From assembly GCA_963971535.1 (NCBI GenBank), contig OZ020590.1:152996034-153060033 (forward strand): a stretch of 64,000 nucleotides of DNA, in the 5' to 3' direction. The notes under the pieces were generated by a model. The model was not told the origin of the DNA. It saw only the letters and a program-made list of their open reading frames with translations, and did no database searches. Below, piece after piece: positions 30,679-41,227 of this stretch (within the stretch, counting starts at the first letter, position 1; every line of letters begins with the position of its first letter). Source of the stretch: Notolepis coatsorum (Eukaryota; Chordata; Actinopteri; Aulopiformes; Paralepididae). The position numbers and the translations under genes were made by a program.

Positions 30679-32958
30679 GATTGATTGAATACTTTATTAC
30701 AGGTCTTTGAGACCTGTAAAACTAAGAAATGGAGTAACCAATATGATCAAAAAAGCAAAACTGAACTATTTTAACGAAAAAATTGAGGAAAATAAAAATA
30801 ATCCTCAAAAACTGTGGAAGTCTTTAAAAACACTGGGTCACAATAATAGACTCAAGACTAAAACCACAAATCTCAACCTGAAAATAGATAACACGATCAT
30901 CTCTGACAAATTGAGTGTGGCAAATTGTTTAAACACCTTCTTCACAACTGTTGCTACCACTTTGGTGAACAAACTGCCGATCCACTCTGGCCGATATGGC
31001 ATACAGCACATCCAGGCCTTTTATAAGGAACTGGGTGTACGTGAAAATGATTTTAAATTGACTGAAGTAACTACTGAAGAGGTTATGAAAAAGCTCAGTA
31101 TGCTGCAGCCAACAAAAGCCACAGGCCATGACAATATTCCCACCAGATTTCTCAGAGACTCTGCTTCCATCATAGCTCCCATTGTAGCCCATATCACCAA
31201 CCTCTCCATCAACCAGGGTCACATCCCGCAAGAACTCAAGCTTGCTAGGGTAACCCCTCTATTTAAAAAAGGAAACAAACTGGATCCAGGTAACTACCGC
31301 CCCGTTTCTATCCTTTGTTCCATATCAAAGGTAATTGAGAGGCTGGTATATGAGCAGATAGACAACTACCTGACTGAACATAGACTACTGTACCAGTTCC
31401 AATCAGGTTTCAGAAAATCACACTCCACTGACACCTGTTTACTGTACCTGACCGATTATATAAAACGGGAGATGGACAAGGGGAACTACTGCGGGATGGT
31501 AATGTTGGACCTGCAAAAGGCGTTTGACACGGTCAACCACTCCATCCTACTAGAAAAATTGAGAGCGATAGGCTTTGATAGCAAGTCAGCCAAATGGGTC
31601 AAGTCCTACCTGGAGGGAAGAGAACAGGTGGTAGACATCAATGGCACCTTGTCCTCGTCCCTTCCAGTGACATGTGGGGTCCCCCAAGGAAGCATTTTGG
31701 GGCCTCAACTGTTTTTAATATATATTAATGACATGAAATCGGCATGCGATTGCAACCTGTTCCTGTTTGCTGACGACTCGGCACTCCTGGTCTCTGACAG
31801 GGATAAGTCTAAAGTGGAAAGTGTCCTGAGCAGTGAAATGAAAAAGATCTGCTCTTGGCTCAGTGACAATAAATTGTCTCTACATCTGGGAAAAACAGAG
31901 GCCATACTATTTGGGTCAAACGCCAACCTAAAGAAATCCCAGGGTTTTAAAATTAGAGTAGGTGAAAACATTATTGAGGATAAAGAGGAGGTCACCTACC
32001 TGGGCTTTATTTTAAATAACAAACTTTCTAACGAAAAAATGGCACAAAAAGTTATTACTAAGGTCAATCAAAAAACCAAATTTTTATTTAGAATTTCCTC
32101 GTTCATAAATAGAAACGCTCTGAGGACCCTAGCTGGAGCCCTCATCCAATGTCACTTTGACTATGCTTGCACTTCATGGTACAGCAACATATCAAAACAA
32201 ATGAAGACAAAGCTCCAGACCTCCCAAAACAAACTAGTGAGACTCCTGCACAACCTTCACTTTAGAACTCACCTAACGCCAGCCCACTTTAGCAGTCTGG
32301 GATGGCTTAGGGTTGAAGAAAGGGTACACCAGCTTAAAATGCTACTGGTTTTTAAAGTACTGAAAGAAACGGTCCCCAATTACCTAGTAAATTATTTTAA
32401 TAAAGTAGGAGATGTACACAAACACGCCACAAGAGGAAGCCCCACGGACCTGGTCCCGCCGAGAGTCATGACATGCATGGGGAAAGATGCATTTTTTTTT
32501 ACTCGGCTACGGTAATGTGGAATGCCCTGCCAACATTCATAAAACTCCTGAACTCCCCTCTCGGATTTAAATCCGCCCTAAAAACATGGCTCAGCAGCAA
32601 CTCAAATTGGTCTTAAAATGTTTTTTATCTCTTTTATCATAACTTGGCTTTTATTTCTTTTATCATGAGTTGCTTTTAAGGGTTTGCGGATTTTCTTTTA
32701 ACATTAGTTAACTGTATGAGTTGTCAGGATAGGTGTTTTTATACAAATTTTTAGGATGTGTCCTGTCTAGTGTACATGTCCATTTGTGGTTCTGTGCCTT
32801 TTTATGTTCCATGTATGGACCACAATGGAAACAAGCCTTGGCTTTATTGTGTTTTATCCATTTTTGAACAGCGTTGTTGACACTGTTATTGTCTTGTCTT
32901 TTAAAATGTTTTTGTCCTACGATTGTGTCAAAATAAAGTATTCAATCAATCAAAAGAC
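30679..32958 (+). mobile_element. LINE-B (Jockey-group LINE), copy 1
   Basis: A 5'-truncated LINE of about 2.25 kb with a long polymerase frame, 3' UTR and CAATCAATC tail. The left edge shows GATTGATTGAATACTTTATT (30679-30698), the reverse complement of its own 3' end, followed by the small hairpin ACAGGTCTTTGAGACCTGT. That suggests an inversion during integration. It abuts the truncated 3' end of zinc-finger paralogue 2. Confidence 0.88.
30707..32515 (+). CDS. LINE-B reverse transcriptase
   Basis: 602 codons, no endonuclease. Motifs: NYRPVSILCSISKVIERLVY, QSGFRKSHSTDTCL, MVMLDLQKAFDTVNHSILL (motif A), GVPQGSILGPQLFLIYINDM (motif B), LFLFADDSALLVS (motif C), LSLHLGKTEAI, then the same C-terminal domain as LINE-A (LAGALIQCHFDYACTSWY). 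The catalytic FADD is intact. A longer T run near 32492 shifts the frame, so the last 40 or so residues seen in the X2 copy are replaced by FFFTRLR. The first ATG is within truncated sequence and is not a natural start. Confidence 0.88.
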   Translation: MRPVKLRNGVTNMIKKAKLNYFNEKIEENKNNPQKLWKSLKTLGHNNRLKTKTTNLNLKIDNTIISDKLSVANCLNTFFTTVATTLVNKLPIHSGRYGIQHIQAFYKELGVRENDFKLTEVTTEEVMKKLSMLQPTKATGHDNIPTRFLRDSASIIAPIVAHITNLSINQGHIPQELKLARVTPLFKKGNKLDPGNYRPVSILCSISKVIERLVYEQIDNYLTEHRLLYQFQSGFRKSHSTDTCLLYLTDYIKREMDKGNYCGMVMLDLQKAFDTVNHSILLEKLRAIGFDSKSAKWVKSYLEGREQVVDINGTLSSSLPVTCGVPQGSILGPQLFLIYINDMKSACDCNLFLFADDSALLVSDRDKSKVESVLSSEMKKICSWLSDNKLSLHLGKTEAILFGSNANLKKSQGFKIRVGENIIEDKEEVTYLGFILNNKLSNEKMAQKVITKVNQKTKFLFRISSFINRNALRTLAGALIQCHFDYACTSWYSNISKQMKTKLQTSQNKLVRLLHNLHFRTHLTPAHFSSLGWLRVEERVHQLKMLLVFKVLKETVPNYLVNYFNKVGDVHKHATRGSPTDLVPPRVMTCMGKDAFFFTRLR

Positions 32959-33028
32959 TAAATGTTTTTTCCCCCGAGTATGAGTTCTGATATGTACTTT
33001 TAAGTCACGTTTTGCACCAAATATTTGA

Positions 33029-35469
33029 TCACAGTGTGCAACTATAGGGCTTTTCCCCAGTATGGCTTCTCATGTGTCTATTCAGGTCTCCCTGTCTAGT
33101 ATATCTTTTAGGACACAGTGTGCAACTATAGGGCTTTTCCCCAGTGTGGCTTCTCATATGTGCTTCCAAGAATGTAATGGCAGTACATTTCTTGCCACAA
33201 ACAGTACATGTCCTGTGAATTTGAAAGTGAAGTTTTAAGCTCTCTGTGGGTTCTAAATGTTTTCCACACAAACCACAGTCACTAGAATGGGCTTTAAGAT
33301 GGCGCATTAAAGCTTTCCTATTAGGAAAACATTTCCCACACACTTCACAGCTCCAGGTCTCACACGGTATTTGGTTTGATAATTTCACCTCATGGGATGA
33401 AACCACAGAGCTCTTGAACTGGTTGCTGTTAGACAAACTCTGTTCTTTGTTTTTCTGTGTCTTCTTTGATGTCAGTGAGTTTAAACCAGGATGAGGTTCA
33501 CTAGTCTCCAGCCAATCATCACTGTCATCAGTATCAGTTCCAGAACAGTGTGAAGAGAGGAGCTGGCCATCTGTAGTTGGTTCTAAATCACCAGCTGGAT
33601 CTAAGTTACTGACTGGTTCTGATAATCCACAGTCCTCTCCATCAGGTTCTGTTTTCATCTGTTCTGTTGAGGTGCTGGCTAGAGCTGCCGCGGTATTGAT
33701 GTTTTCCTTACCGCACAAATTTGCAAAATATTTCCTACCGCCGCGGTTATTACCGCACACACACACAAAAAAAAAATGTAATGCATTTTTTTTGTAGTCT
33801 ACTCTTTATAGCATATAGCCTGCCTCTAGTCTAAATGTCTATCTTTAGAGGATGACTTTGCAGCATGAATATTGTTTGGGATTCGGCATGCACGCATTCG
33901 TTATTAAAAGTGAAACACGGATTCGAAGTCTCCCCTCGGTGTCGCGAGCAGGGGTGGTAGCGGCGCGCCCGCCGGTTACCCCCCCGACCCTTTCTTCTTC
34001 TTATTATTATAACGTTACTACTTATGATTACAAAGGCATTCGATTTGTGGCATTAACGTTAGTATAGTTACACGTTCGTATTTACCGGACCATAGCAAGG
34101 CAAGCGTTACTCAATTAATATCTAAGTTCCTTTCTTTGCTCAGAGCGTGCCGAGTTGTACCCATTCTGCGGTCTGTTAATAAAGTTTTCAATCAGACAAG
34201 TGTATAGAACGAAGGGCTTTTATTATAACATTTTGTTGCAGTAAAATCATTATGCCTCGTTCCCTGAGGAGCGACGGCGTCGGTAATCCACTCCGGTCTC
34301 CGGTGGGAGCTAACGTACTATTAGCCATGTTGTGACTGTGAGCTCTGATCAATGGCTCATGGCTGAGATTCAGGAAGTAAAAGCACTGCAAGATGCTCCA
34401 GCATGTGACGCGTATCTCTTCTGACCAATCAGTGGTCTGCAGTGTTTCATGTGACTTTTCTGGTACCCAATAGGGTCGCTTGGAATCTCGACAGAGAAGT
34501 AGGGTATATCTGCAGAGCCGCAAGCCCAACGAGAGCGTAATAATAATAATAATATAATAAAAAACAGCGGTGATGCCGGTATTCAGCCCAACGCTGCAGT
34601 GGGCATGATGTAACAGCGATACCGCGGTAATACCGATACCGCGGCAGCTCTAGTGCTGGCTAGAGGCTCAGTCTCTCTGTTTTCCTCAGTCTGGGTTTGG
34701 TTAAACCATGAGGACTGAGGTTTCTCTTCATCATCTTCACTCTTCACAGGGACAGGGTTGAAAGTGAACTTGATACCAGCCTCCTCCAGACCTTGAAGCT
34801 GCTCTCCCTCCTGACTGGTCCAGAGTTCCTCCTGTTCCTCTTTAATCTGTAGGAGCTCTGGGTCCTGGGTTTGGTTAAACCATGAGGCCTGAGGTTTCTC
34901 TTCATCATGTTCACTCTTCACAGGGACAGGGTTGAAAGTGAACTTGATGATATCAGCCTCCTCCAGACCTTGAAGCTGCTCTCCCTCCTGACTGGTCCAG
35001 AGTTCTTCCTCTTCCTCTTTAATCTGTAGGAGCTCTGGGTCCTGGGTTTGGTTAAACCATGAGGCCTGAGGTTTCTCTTCATCATGTTCACTCTTCACAG
35101 GGACAGGGTTGAAAGTGAACTTGATACCAGCCTCCTCCAGACCTTGAAGCTGCTCTCCCTCCTGACTGGTCCAGAGTTCCTCCTGTTCCTCTTTAATCTG
35201 TAGGAGCTCTGGGTCCTGGGTTTGGTTAAACCATGAGGACTGAGGTTTCTCTTCATCATCTTCACTCTTCACAGGGACAGGGTTGAATGTGAACTTGATG
35301 ATATCAGCCTCCTCCAGACCTTGAAGCTGCTCTCCATCCTGACTGGTCCAGAGTTCCTCCTGTTCCTCTTTCATCTGTAGGAGCTCTGGCTCCTCCTGGC
35401 TCAGACTTGGGCTCCTCTCCTGCTGTTCAGGGGGAACCTCCTCTTCACAGACAGAGAGCTGTGGGGGGT
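33029..35469 (-). pseudogene. C2H2 zinc-finger exon, paralogue 2, split by a hAT-like element
   Basis: Minus-strand exon with the same splice acceptor as paralogue 1 (exon start about 35469). The 5' part (35469-34661) has four acidic 58-residue units, each with [M/I]KEE and VKSE. It is then interrupted by a 973-bp transposon, and the frame ends 22 or so codons inside it. The 3' part (33671-33029) holds the linker with MKTE and only four fingers. The last complete finger has the helix YTRQGDLNRH, and the frame stops at PYSCTL as in the sisters. The product is probably an acidic-only fragment, unless the transposon is spliced out, for which I see no clear sites. Called a pseudogene because of the split. 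Confidence 0.78.
33680..34652. mobile_element. Non-autonomous hAT-like element in zinc-finger paralogue 2
   Basis: Terminal inverted repeats TAGAGCTGCCGCGGTA and TACCGCGGCAGCTCTA, flanked by the perfect 8-bp duplication GTGCTGGC (33672-33679 and 34653-34660), which is diagnostic for hAT. Paralogues 1 and 3 show the uninterrupted site. Inside it is a scrap of LINE-A 3' end (TCTGTTAATAAAGTTTTCAA at 34171-34190). No transposase is seen. Confidence 0.9.
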
Positions 35470-35548
35470 CTGGAGGGAGGCAGAATAATAACATGAATAG
35501 TTGTAATTGCTGTCACCATTGGAAAGCCACCCATTTTAAGAATTCACA

Positions 35549-36119
35549 CATGTTCTTCCTGTGCCCCAGGACAGTTCAGTCAGTATGTTCTTCATGTGCC
35601 CCAGGACAGTTCAGTCAGTATGTTCTTCCTGTGCCCCAGGACAGTTCAGTCAGTATGTTCTTCATGTGCCCCAGGACAGTTCAGTCAGTATGTTCTTCCT
35701 GTGCCCCAGGACAGTTCAGTCAGTATGTTCTTCCTGTGCCCCAGGACAGTTCAGTCAGTATGTTCTTCCTGTGCCCCAGGACAGTTCAGTCAGTATGTTC
35801 TTCCTGTGTCTCAGGACAGTTCAGTCAGTATGTTTTTCCTGTGCCCCAGGACAGTTCAGTCAGTATGTTCTTCCTGTGCCCCAGGACAGTTCAGTCAGTA
35901 TGTTCTTCCTGTGCTCCAGGACAGTTCAGTCAGTATGTTCTTCCTGAGGACAGTTCAGTCAGTATGTTCTTCCTGTGCCCCAGGACAGTTTAGTCAGTAT
36001 GTTCTTCCTGTGCCCCAGGACAGTTCAGTCAGTATGTTCTTCCTGTGTCTCAGGACAGTTCAGTCAGTATGTTCTTCCTGTGTCTCAGGACAGTTCAGTC
36101 AGTATGTTCTTCCTCAGTA
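35549..36119. repeat. 35-bp minisatellite, direct array, paralogue 2
   Basis: About 16 units of the same 35-bp repeat as at 1542, starting about 80 bp upstream of the exon acceptor. One unit is shortened (TTCCTGAGGACAG, about 35940). Confidence 0.92.
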
Positions 36120-36412
36120 TGTACTGACATACTGACTGAACTGTCCTGGGGCACAGGAAGAACATACTGACTGAACTCTCGTGGGGCACAGGAAGAACAT
36201 ACTGAATGAACTGTCCTGGAGCACAGGAAGAACATACTGACTGAACTGTCGTGGGGCACAGGAAGAACATACTGAATGAACTGTCCTGGAGCACAGGAAG
36301 AACATATTGACTGAACTGTCCTGGGGCACAGGAAGAACATACTGAATGAACTGTCCTGGAGCACAGGAAGAACATACTTACTGAACTGTCCTGGAGCACA
36401 GGAAGAACATAG
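36120..36412. repeat. 35-bp minisatellite, inverted array, paralogue 2
   Basis: About eight units in reverse orientation (CTGTCCTGG..GCACAGGAAG) directly joined to the direct array, so the two can fold into a long hairpin. On the zinc-finger strand each inverted unit reads TTCTTCCTGTGCCCCAG, followed by G. Confidence 0.92.
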
Positions 36413-36419
36413 ATGGTGA

Positions 36420-36655
36420 AAAAACGAGGTAGTTCACTATTCGGCCCATGATTAAAATGACATAAATGACGCAACATACAGATATATATCATGACATTTC
36501 TGACATACAGGTATACAGTACTGGTACATTTGTGACATACAAGATATGCAAATATACAGTAGTTAAACAGAGATCTTAACAGAAAATATATACATACGAG
36601 GGTGAGGAAACTGTACATTAGGAGGGAGTGGGTGGGTGGGTGGTAGGGGACATGT
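36420..36655 (-). mobile_element. LINE-A 3' UTR fragment, copy e
   Basis: Minus-strand piece of the LINE-A 3' UTR (TGACATACAGGTATACAGTA, TATATACATACGAGGG, CTGTACATTAGGAGGG). No coding part. It is repeated at 62570-62795 in X2. Confidence 0.65.
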
Positions 36656-36659
36656 GTAT

Positions 36660-36779
36660 TGTGAATTGTGTATTGTGAAAGCCAAGGTAGGTGATTCAAT
36701 AACGTTACTAGATCAACTGATCTTTACATTCGATTTTTTTTCGAATGTAAACAAATGTTTGGATCAAAATGCTGATCGG
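36660..36779. other. Short unassigned spacer
   Basis: About 120 bp (AGCCAAGGTAGGTGATTCAA) shared with X2 at 62822-62940. Nothing recognised. Confidence 0.35.
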
Positions 36780-36799
36780 TACTTTGGTAGTTCGTTCAG

Positions 36800-36962
36800 G
36801 TGGGAGAGGAGAGGAGAGGGGGTGTTTGCCTCCTTTCCTCAGACAATTCTTTGCACTATTCTCCCTGATTTGTAATAGCTTTTGGCAATCTGAAGTACTC
36901 TAAATGCTTTTCCCAGTCCGACCGATTAGTACAGCCAAAAACACAACAATAATTGACCCTTT
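36800..36962 (-). pseudogene. THAP zinc-finger exon remnant, copy 1
   Basis: On the minus strand, from about 36962 downward, the sequence reads NYCCVFGCTNRSDWEKHLEY, then FRLPKAITNQGE, then a stop. The C-x(4)-C spacing, GCTNR and FRLPK are the hallmarks of the N-terminal half of a THAP DNA-binding domain (C2CH type). The later C-x2-H part and AVPTIF box are absent. It lies upstream of the zinc-finger exon in the same orientation. It may derive from a THAP host gene or a P-element-like transposon. The X2 copy lacks the stop. Confidence 0.7.
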
Positions 36963-36974
36963 TGAGCAACAATG

Positions 36975-37325
36975 ACCAGACAATGTACAGCCCCCCACCC
37001 ACCCCACCTACCCAACCTCCTCCAATGTACAGTTTCTACGTCAAATGTATATACACTCTTTTTCTGGACACTTTTTGTATCACAAACAGTACTGTATTTG
37101 CATATCTGGTATGTCATAAATGTATAGATGTAGCAGTACTGTCTATCTGTATGTCGTGTGTGTCATATATGTTATGATGAATTGAAAATGGGGGACCCTG
37201 ATGTAAACAAGACGAAAGTCTTTCTCTGGTCTGCATCCCCTTAACAATTGTATGTATTGAGCTGTACTGTACTGTACCCATTCTGCAATCTGTTAATAAA
37301 CTTTTCAATCAATCAATCAATCAGA
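36975..37325 (+). mobile_element. LINE-A 3' UTR, copy f, plus strand
   Basis: CCCCCCACCCACCCCACC, GTTTCTACGTCAAATGTATA, then TGTTAATAAACTTTTCAATC and a (CAAT)n tail. It is UTR only. Confidence 0.8.
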
Positions 37326-37441
37326 ACAGTTGCGAGTTTGGTTGCGTTGTAAACATTCAGTATCTCCAAAATGGTCGACTTCCGGTTTGATGACGCGCCG
37401 TGAAACCGCTTGTGTGCTACAACACAGTACATAAGCTACAG
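37326..37441. other. Short unassigned spacer
   Basis: About 115 bp between LINE-A copy f and the MITE. Its last bases (CAACACAGTACATAAGCTAC) mark where similarity to 2863-3904 begins. Confidence 0.35.
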
Positions 37442-37449
37442 TCTAGACA

Positions 37450-37815
37450 GCGTGATTACGAAACCAAGCCGCATTTCTCGGAGACGCTCTCTGATTGGCC
37501 GACGCCTGTTTCTACACTGGTTAAGCTTAGGCACTCTTCGAAGTTGGTTAAGGTTAGAGTTTGTCTTAGAGCGTGACGGCAAGTTCTTTCGACGGTTAAG
37601 CTTAGACACTCTTTCGAAGTTGGTTAAGGTTAGAGTTTGTCTTAAGAGCATGGCGATAGAACGCCAGGTAGTTTGCAGGCTGTTTGGCGTGGAAATGGGC
37701 AAAGACACAGCTCGTCACGGATTGGGCAAACGTGTCAGTGGGCAATCAGAGAGCGTCAGTCAGTGCCAATCAGAGAGCGTCTCCGAGAAACTGCGGCTTG
37801 GTTTCGTAAGCACGC
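37450..37815. mobile_element. MITE with about 48-bp terminal inverted repeats, copy 2
   Basis: Near-identical to 2896-3259, with the same TCTAGA flanks (37442-37447 and 37817-37822) and the same internal pair of approximately 95-bp repeats. Confidence 0.75.
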
Positions 37816-38067
37816 GTCTAGACATGTGTATGGCTGCCTGGGAGCGTTATTAAACTCTTACTGTACACTAAACCAAAAGAAAATCAAAACATTACTTAAA
37901 ACAGAAATGGTAAACTAGCGCCACATGCTCAACAGAGCAGGAAATGCCACAGTGCATAGAGTTAGCAGGTAAATTAATTTACATTGATAAACATACAATA
38001 TGCATGGAGGCACATACCTGCAGAAGACACATAAAACAACACCGCTGGAGTCTTCTGGTCGCTGCAC

Positions 38068-38445
38068 ATCTTGCATACCTACATGTACAAAATTAAACAA
38101 TGCATTAGTTTCTTCACCATAATAACTCATACCTACATGTACTAAATTAAACAATGCATTAGTTTCTTCACCATAATAACTCATACCTACATGTACTAAA
38201 TTAAACAATGCATTAGTTTCCTCACCATAATAACTCATACCTACATGTACTAAATTAAACAATGCATTAGTTTCTTCACCATAATAACTCATACCTACAT
38301 GTACAAAATTAAACACTTCATTAGTTTTCTCACCAGAATAACTCATACCTACATGTACTAAATTAAACACTTCATTAGTTTCTTCACCATAATAACTCAT
38401 ACCTACATGTACTAAATTAAACAATTCATTCGTTTTTTTCACCAG
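38068..38445. repeat. 54-bp minisatellite, copy 2
   Basis: Seven units like those at 3521, again open on the minus strand (175 codons, 38442-37915). Different units vary at the same positions (TNALFN, TNEVFN). The continuous flank to the right shows the empty site of the LTR stack at 3905-14801. Confidence 0.85.
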
Positions 38446-38753
38446 AATAATAATAATAACTCAGAGAACAGAGATAATGGAATCTGCATGGAATGGCCGC
38501 AGCAATCATTGCGACATTTAACCTACCTATAAAACTAGAACTAGTGGTCAAATGAGCACAAATGTCATAAAACCATGTAATAAAACGAACGTTAAAGATG
38601 AGTTACATTTAGCAGAAACGAGTGAAATAAGTAAGGAGCTATATTTCAAACGGAAGCACCTCCCCTCAGCAGAGAGCGACGCCAGACACGCGTAGCGCGA
38701 TATGCAATGAGGTGGTGCGACAGGATCTCATTGCCATCTACTGGTAGCTGTTG
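38446..38753. other. Locus flank duplicated from 14.8-15.1 and 16.65-16.75 kb
   Basis: Non-coding sequence matching both sides of the giant fold-back element of the other locus. It shows that element's absence here. Confidence 0.6.
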
Positions 38754-38773
38754 TTACTGTATGTACTGTGTGG

Positions 38774-39629
38774 CTTGATTGAATTGATTGATTGAAAACT
38801 TTATTAACAGATTGCAGAATGGTTACAATACAGTACAGCTCAATACACACAATTGTTAAGGGGATGCAGACCAGAGCACCGGTACACTGTACAACTGTAC
38901 AAACAAAACTGTACATTGGAATATTGACAAAACCATACTTGGTCATTTACTGTACATTGGAGGGGGTTGTGTTAGGACATTTACAGGGGCCAGTTTCGAA
39001 TTGCAGTCTCCCGTAGGTGTTCTTTGAGAGTGGTTTTGAAAGTGGGTAGTGATTCACATTCCTTTACCGCTTTGGGTAGGGCGTTCCACATTGATGTGGC
39101 ATAATTGCGAAACGTGTTTAGTCCCTTGTTTGAGCCGAATCTGGGTTTAACATGATTTGTGGAGCTCCCTCTGGTGTTGTGATCGTGGTATTCACTGACC
39201 TTTGGGAAGTATTTTGACATGTACATGGGTACCTTGGTCGTGTAGTGTATCTTGTAGACCAGGACCAGGCAAGTTGCTGTACTCTGTCGTCTACTCTAAG
39301 CCATCCTAGGTTGTCAAAGTGGGCAGGGGTGAGGTGGGTTCTAGGAGTAAGGTCAAGCAGTAGTCTGACCAGTTTGTTTTGAGATGTTTATAATTTAGTT
39401 TTTAGCGCCTTTGAGGTGCTTTGGTACCATGAGGTGCAAGCATTGTCGTAGTACCCTTGAATGAGTGCTCCTGCCAGAGTCTTCAGGGTATTCTTGTTTA
39501 CCAGAGAGGAGATCCGGTACAAGAATCGAGTCCGTTGGTTGACTTTTTTTATTACATTGGATGCCATTTTGTCACAGGAAAGATTAGCCTCTAGGATGGA
39601 ACCCAGGTAGGTAATTTCATCTTTCCTTG
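38774..39629 (-). mobile_element. LINE-A copy g with 20-bp target duplication
   Basis: Minus-strand LINE-A bounded by the direct repeat TTACTGTATGTACTGTGTGG (38754-38773 and 39630-39649). It has a GATTGATTG tail, a shortened UTR (an internal segment is missing compared with copy a) and the polymerase C-terminus (39226-38981 open; further similarity to about 39620 with frame changes). Confidence 0.88.
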
Positions 39630-39654
39630 TTACTGTATGTACTGTGTGGATTGA

Positions 39655-39960
39655 TTGAACACTTTATTAAATGGGCCTGGTCTACAAGATACACTACACC
39701 ACTAAGGTACCCATGTACATGTCGAAATACCCAAAGGTCAGTGAATACCACGCCCACAACACCAGAGGGAGCTCCACAAATCATGTTCAACCCAGATTCG
39801 GCTCAAACAAGGGACTAAACACGTTTCGCAATTATGCCACAACAATGTGGAACGCCCTACCCACAGCAGTAAAGGAATGTGAATCACTACCCTCCTTCAA
39901 AACCGCCCTCAAAGAGCACCTACGGGAGACTGCAATTAGAAACTGAATCACTACCCTCCA
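39655..39960 (+). mobile_element. LINE-A fragment h, plus strand
   Basis: Codes the stretch MGLVYKIHYTTKVPMYMSK to HLRETAIRN (39671-39946) with two codons missing near KYPKV. It lies head to head with copy g, just right of its target duplication. Confidence 0.8.
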
Positions 39961-40485
39961 AAACAAATAGCGATTTTGATCAGCCCGGCAGCCCCGTAAT
40001 CGCATCTGCTCTCAGTGGATGCATTCGAGTGAAATACATTTTTTGAACGATGGCACCACGGGTGTGAGGGTTCAAGCTCGGTGATGCTTTCAGCCCGTTC
40101 TGTCTCACAAAAGTCACTGGGCTTTTTCTATAGTGGTGGAGCGGTTCTCCAGACGGCCCGAGGGGAGGGCAGAGGAGAGGTCAACGAGGGCACATTAACC
40201 CACTAATGAAACGTAGCCATAGACTACATCGTAGCAGGAGATCCACTAATCCCCCCTGACCTTTCTCCGCAGTGCAAGAATGAGCGTACATACGGTCTAC
40301 GGTGTAGATGAAAGGCGCGAGCGCGTCCCCCGTGGACATTTATCGTGATTAATTCCATATTGGGTCTGCGGCGGCATTTTAACCCCGGCTGGGTCAAAGT
40401 TAAATTAAATATTGCCAATATCTCTTCCACGCATGCAGGTTATTAATCCCCTGTTAGCAAATAAGCACACAGGAAACCCTGTAGT
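39961..40485. other. Unassigned DNA
   Basis: About 525 bp with no gene or repeat that I recognise; GC content is somewhat higher than nearby. Confidence 0.4.
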
Positions 40486-40975
40486 CAGGGCCGGACCTAG
40501 CACATTTGGGGCCCTAGGCAAGAGCTCTACTCATGTGGCCACGCTGCCGGACAGTAATATGATGGTTATAACACTACTCCTGTATCTTTACACCCGCACA
40601 GCGTCAAGGGCTGGAGGGCGCATTGCAGCCACTCCTGTGGTCCTGTGTCCGTCTATCCTGTCTGCACCAGCCATAACATCTACAGTTCTGATCCGATTTG
40701 GATGAAACATTGCACACAGGCAAACAGCAGGTCAAGGACCACAACTACTTTTCAGATCGGTCAATGACAAGTATTTTATTTGAATACATCACTGCCCAGT
40801 GAAATCAATGGTGATGGTGAACATAAACTAGGGATGTTCGATATTGGCTTTTTTACCGATATCCGATATACCGATATTGTCCAACTCTTAATTTCCGATA
40901 CCGATATATGGGGGGTTCCCCCACCCCCCCAAAAATGGAATAATTTCAGGTCATTAACATTATATATCTCTTGTC
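40486..40975. mobile_element. Remnants of two hAT-like MITEs
   Basis: CAGGGCCGGACCTAGCACAT at 40486 resembles the end of a common fish hAT-like MITE (then GGGGCCCTAGGCAAGAG). TAGGGATGTTCGATATTGGC at 40829, followed by repeated CCGATAT, resembles another. Neither matching right end is visible. Confidence 0.4.
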
Positions 40976-40979
40976 GTGG

Positions 40980-41227
40980 TATATAGCTGATGTCAACAGA
41001 TGGTAGGGTGTATATAGCTGATGTCAACAGATGGTAGGGTGTATATAGCTGATGTCAACAGATGGTAGGGTGTATATAGCTGATGTCAACAGATGGTAGG
41101 GTGTATATAGCTGATGTCAACAGATGGTAGGGTGTATATAGCTGATGTCAACAGATGGTAGGGTGTATATAGCTGATGACAACAGATGGTAGGGTGTATA
41201 TAGCTGATGTCAACATATGGTAGGGTG
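40980..41227. repeat. 31-bp minisatellite
   Basis: Eight copies of a 31-bp unit with TATATAGCTGATGTCAACAG and ATGGTAGGGTG. One unit has GATGACAAC and the last has CATATGG. Confidence 0.93.

Larger units (their letters stand above)
23239..37157. repeat. Segmental duplication unit, copy X1
   Basis: From CATTTGAAGATTAG onward this region matches 54163-63318 in the same order and orientation: SINE, tRNA-like SINE, MITE, SINE, LINE-A, 18-bp minisatellite, LINE-B, zinc-finger exon, 35-bp minisatellite, LINE-A piece, THAP remnant, LINE-A piece. X1 is longer because it holds insertions at about 27003-27500, 28392-30104 and 33680-34652 and keeps a LINE-A copy that X2 has lost. Confidence 0.88.

Noticed and set aside
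35493-36699. Cys/Ser-rich frames over the 35-bp minisatellite (SSCAPGQFSQYV repeats)
   Set aside because: They occur on both strands and in every copy of the array; they reflect the repeat unit only.
40412-40705. 97-codon plus-strand frame near a hAT-like MITE end
   Set aside because: No domain, crosses the MITE end and has no paralogue.
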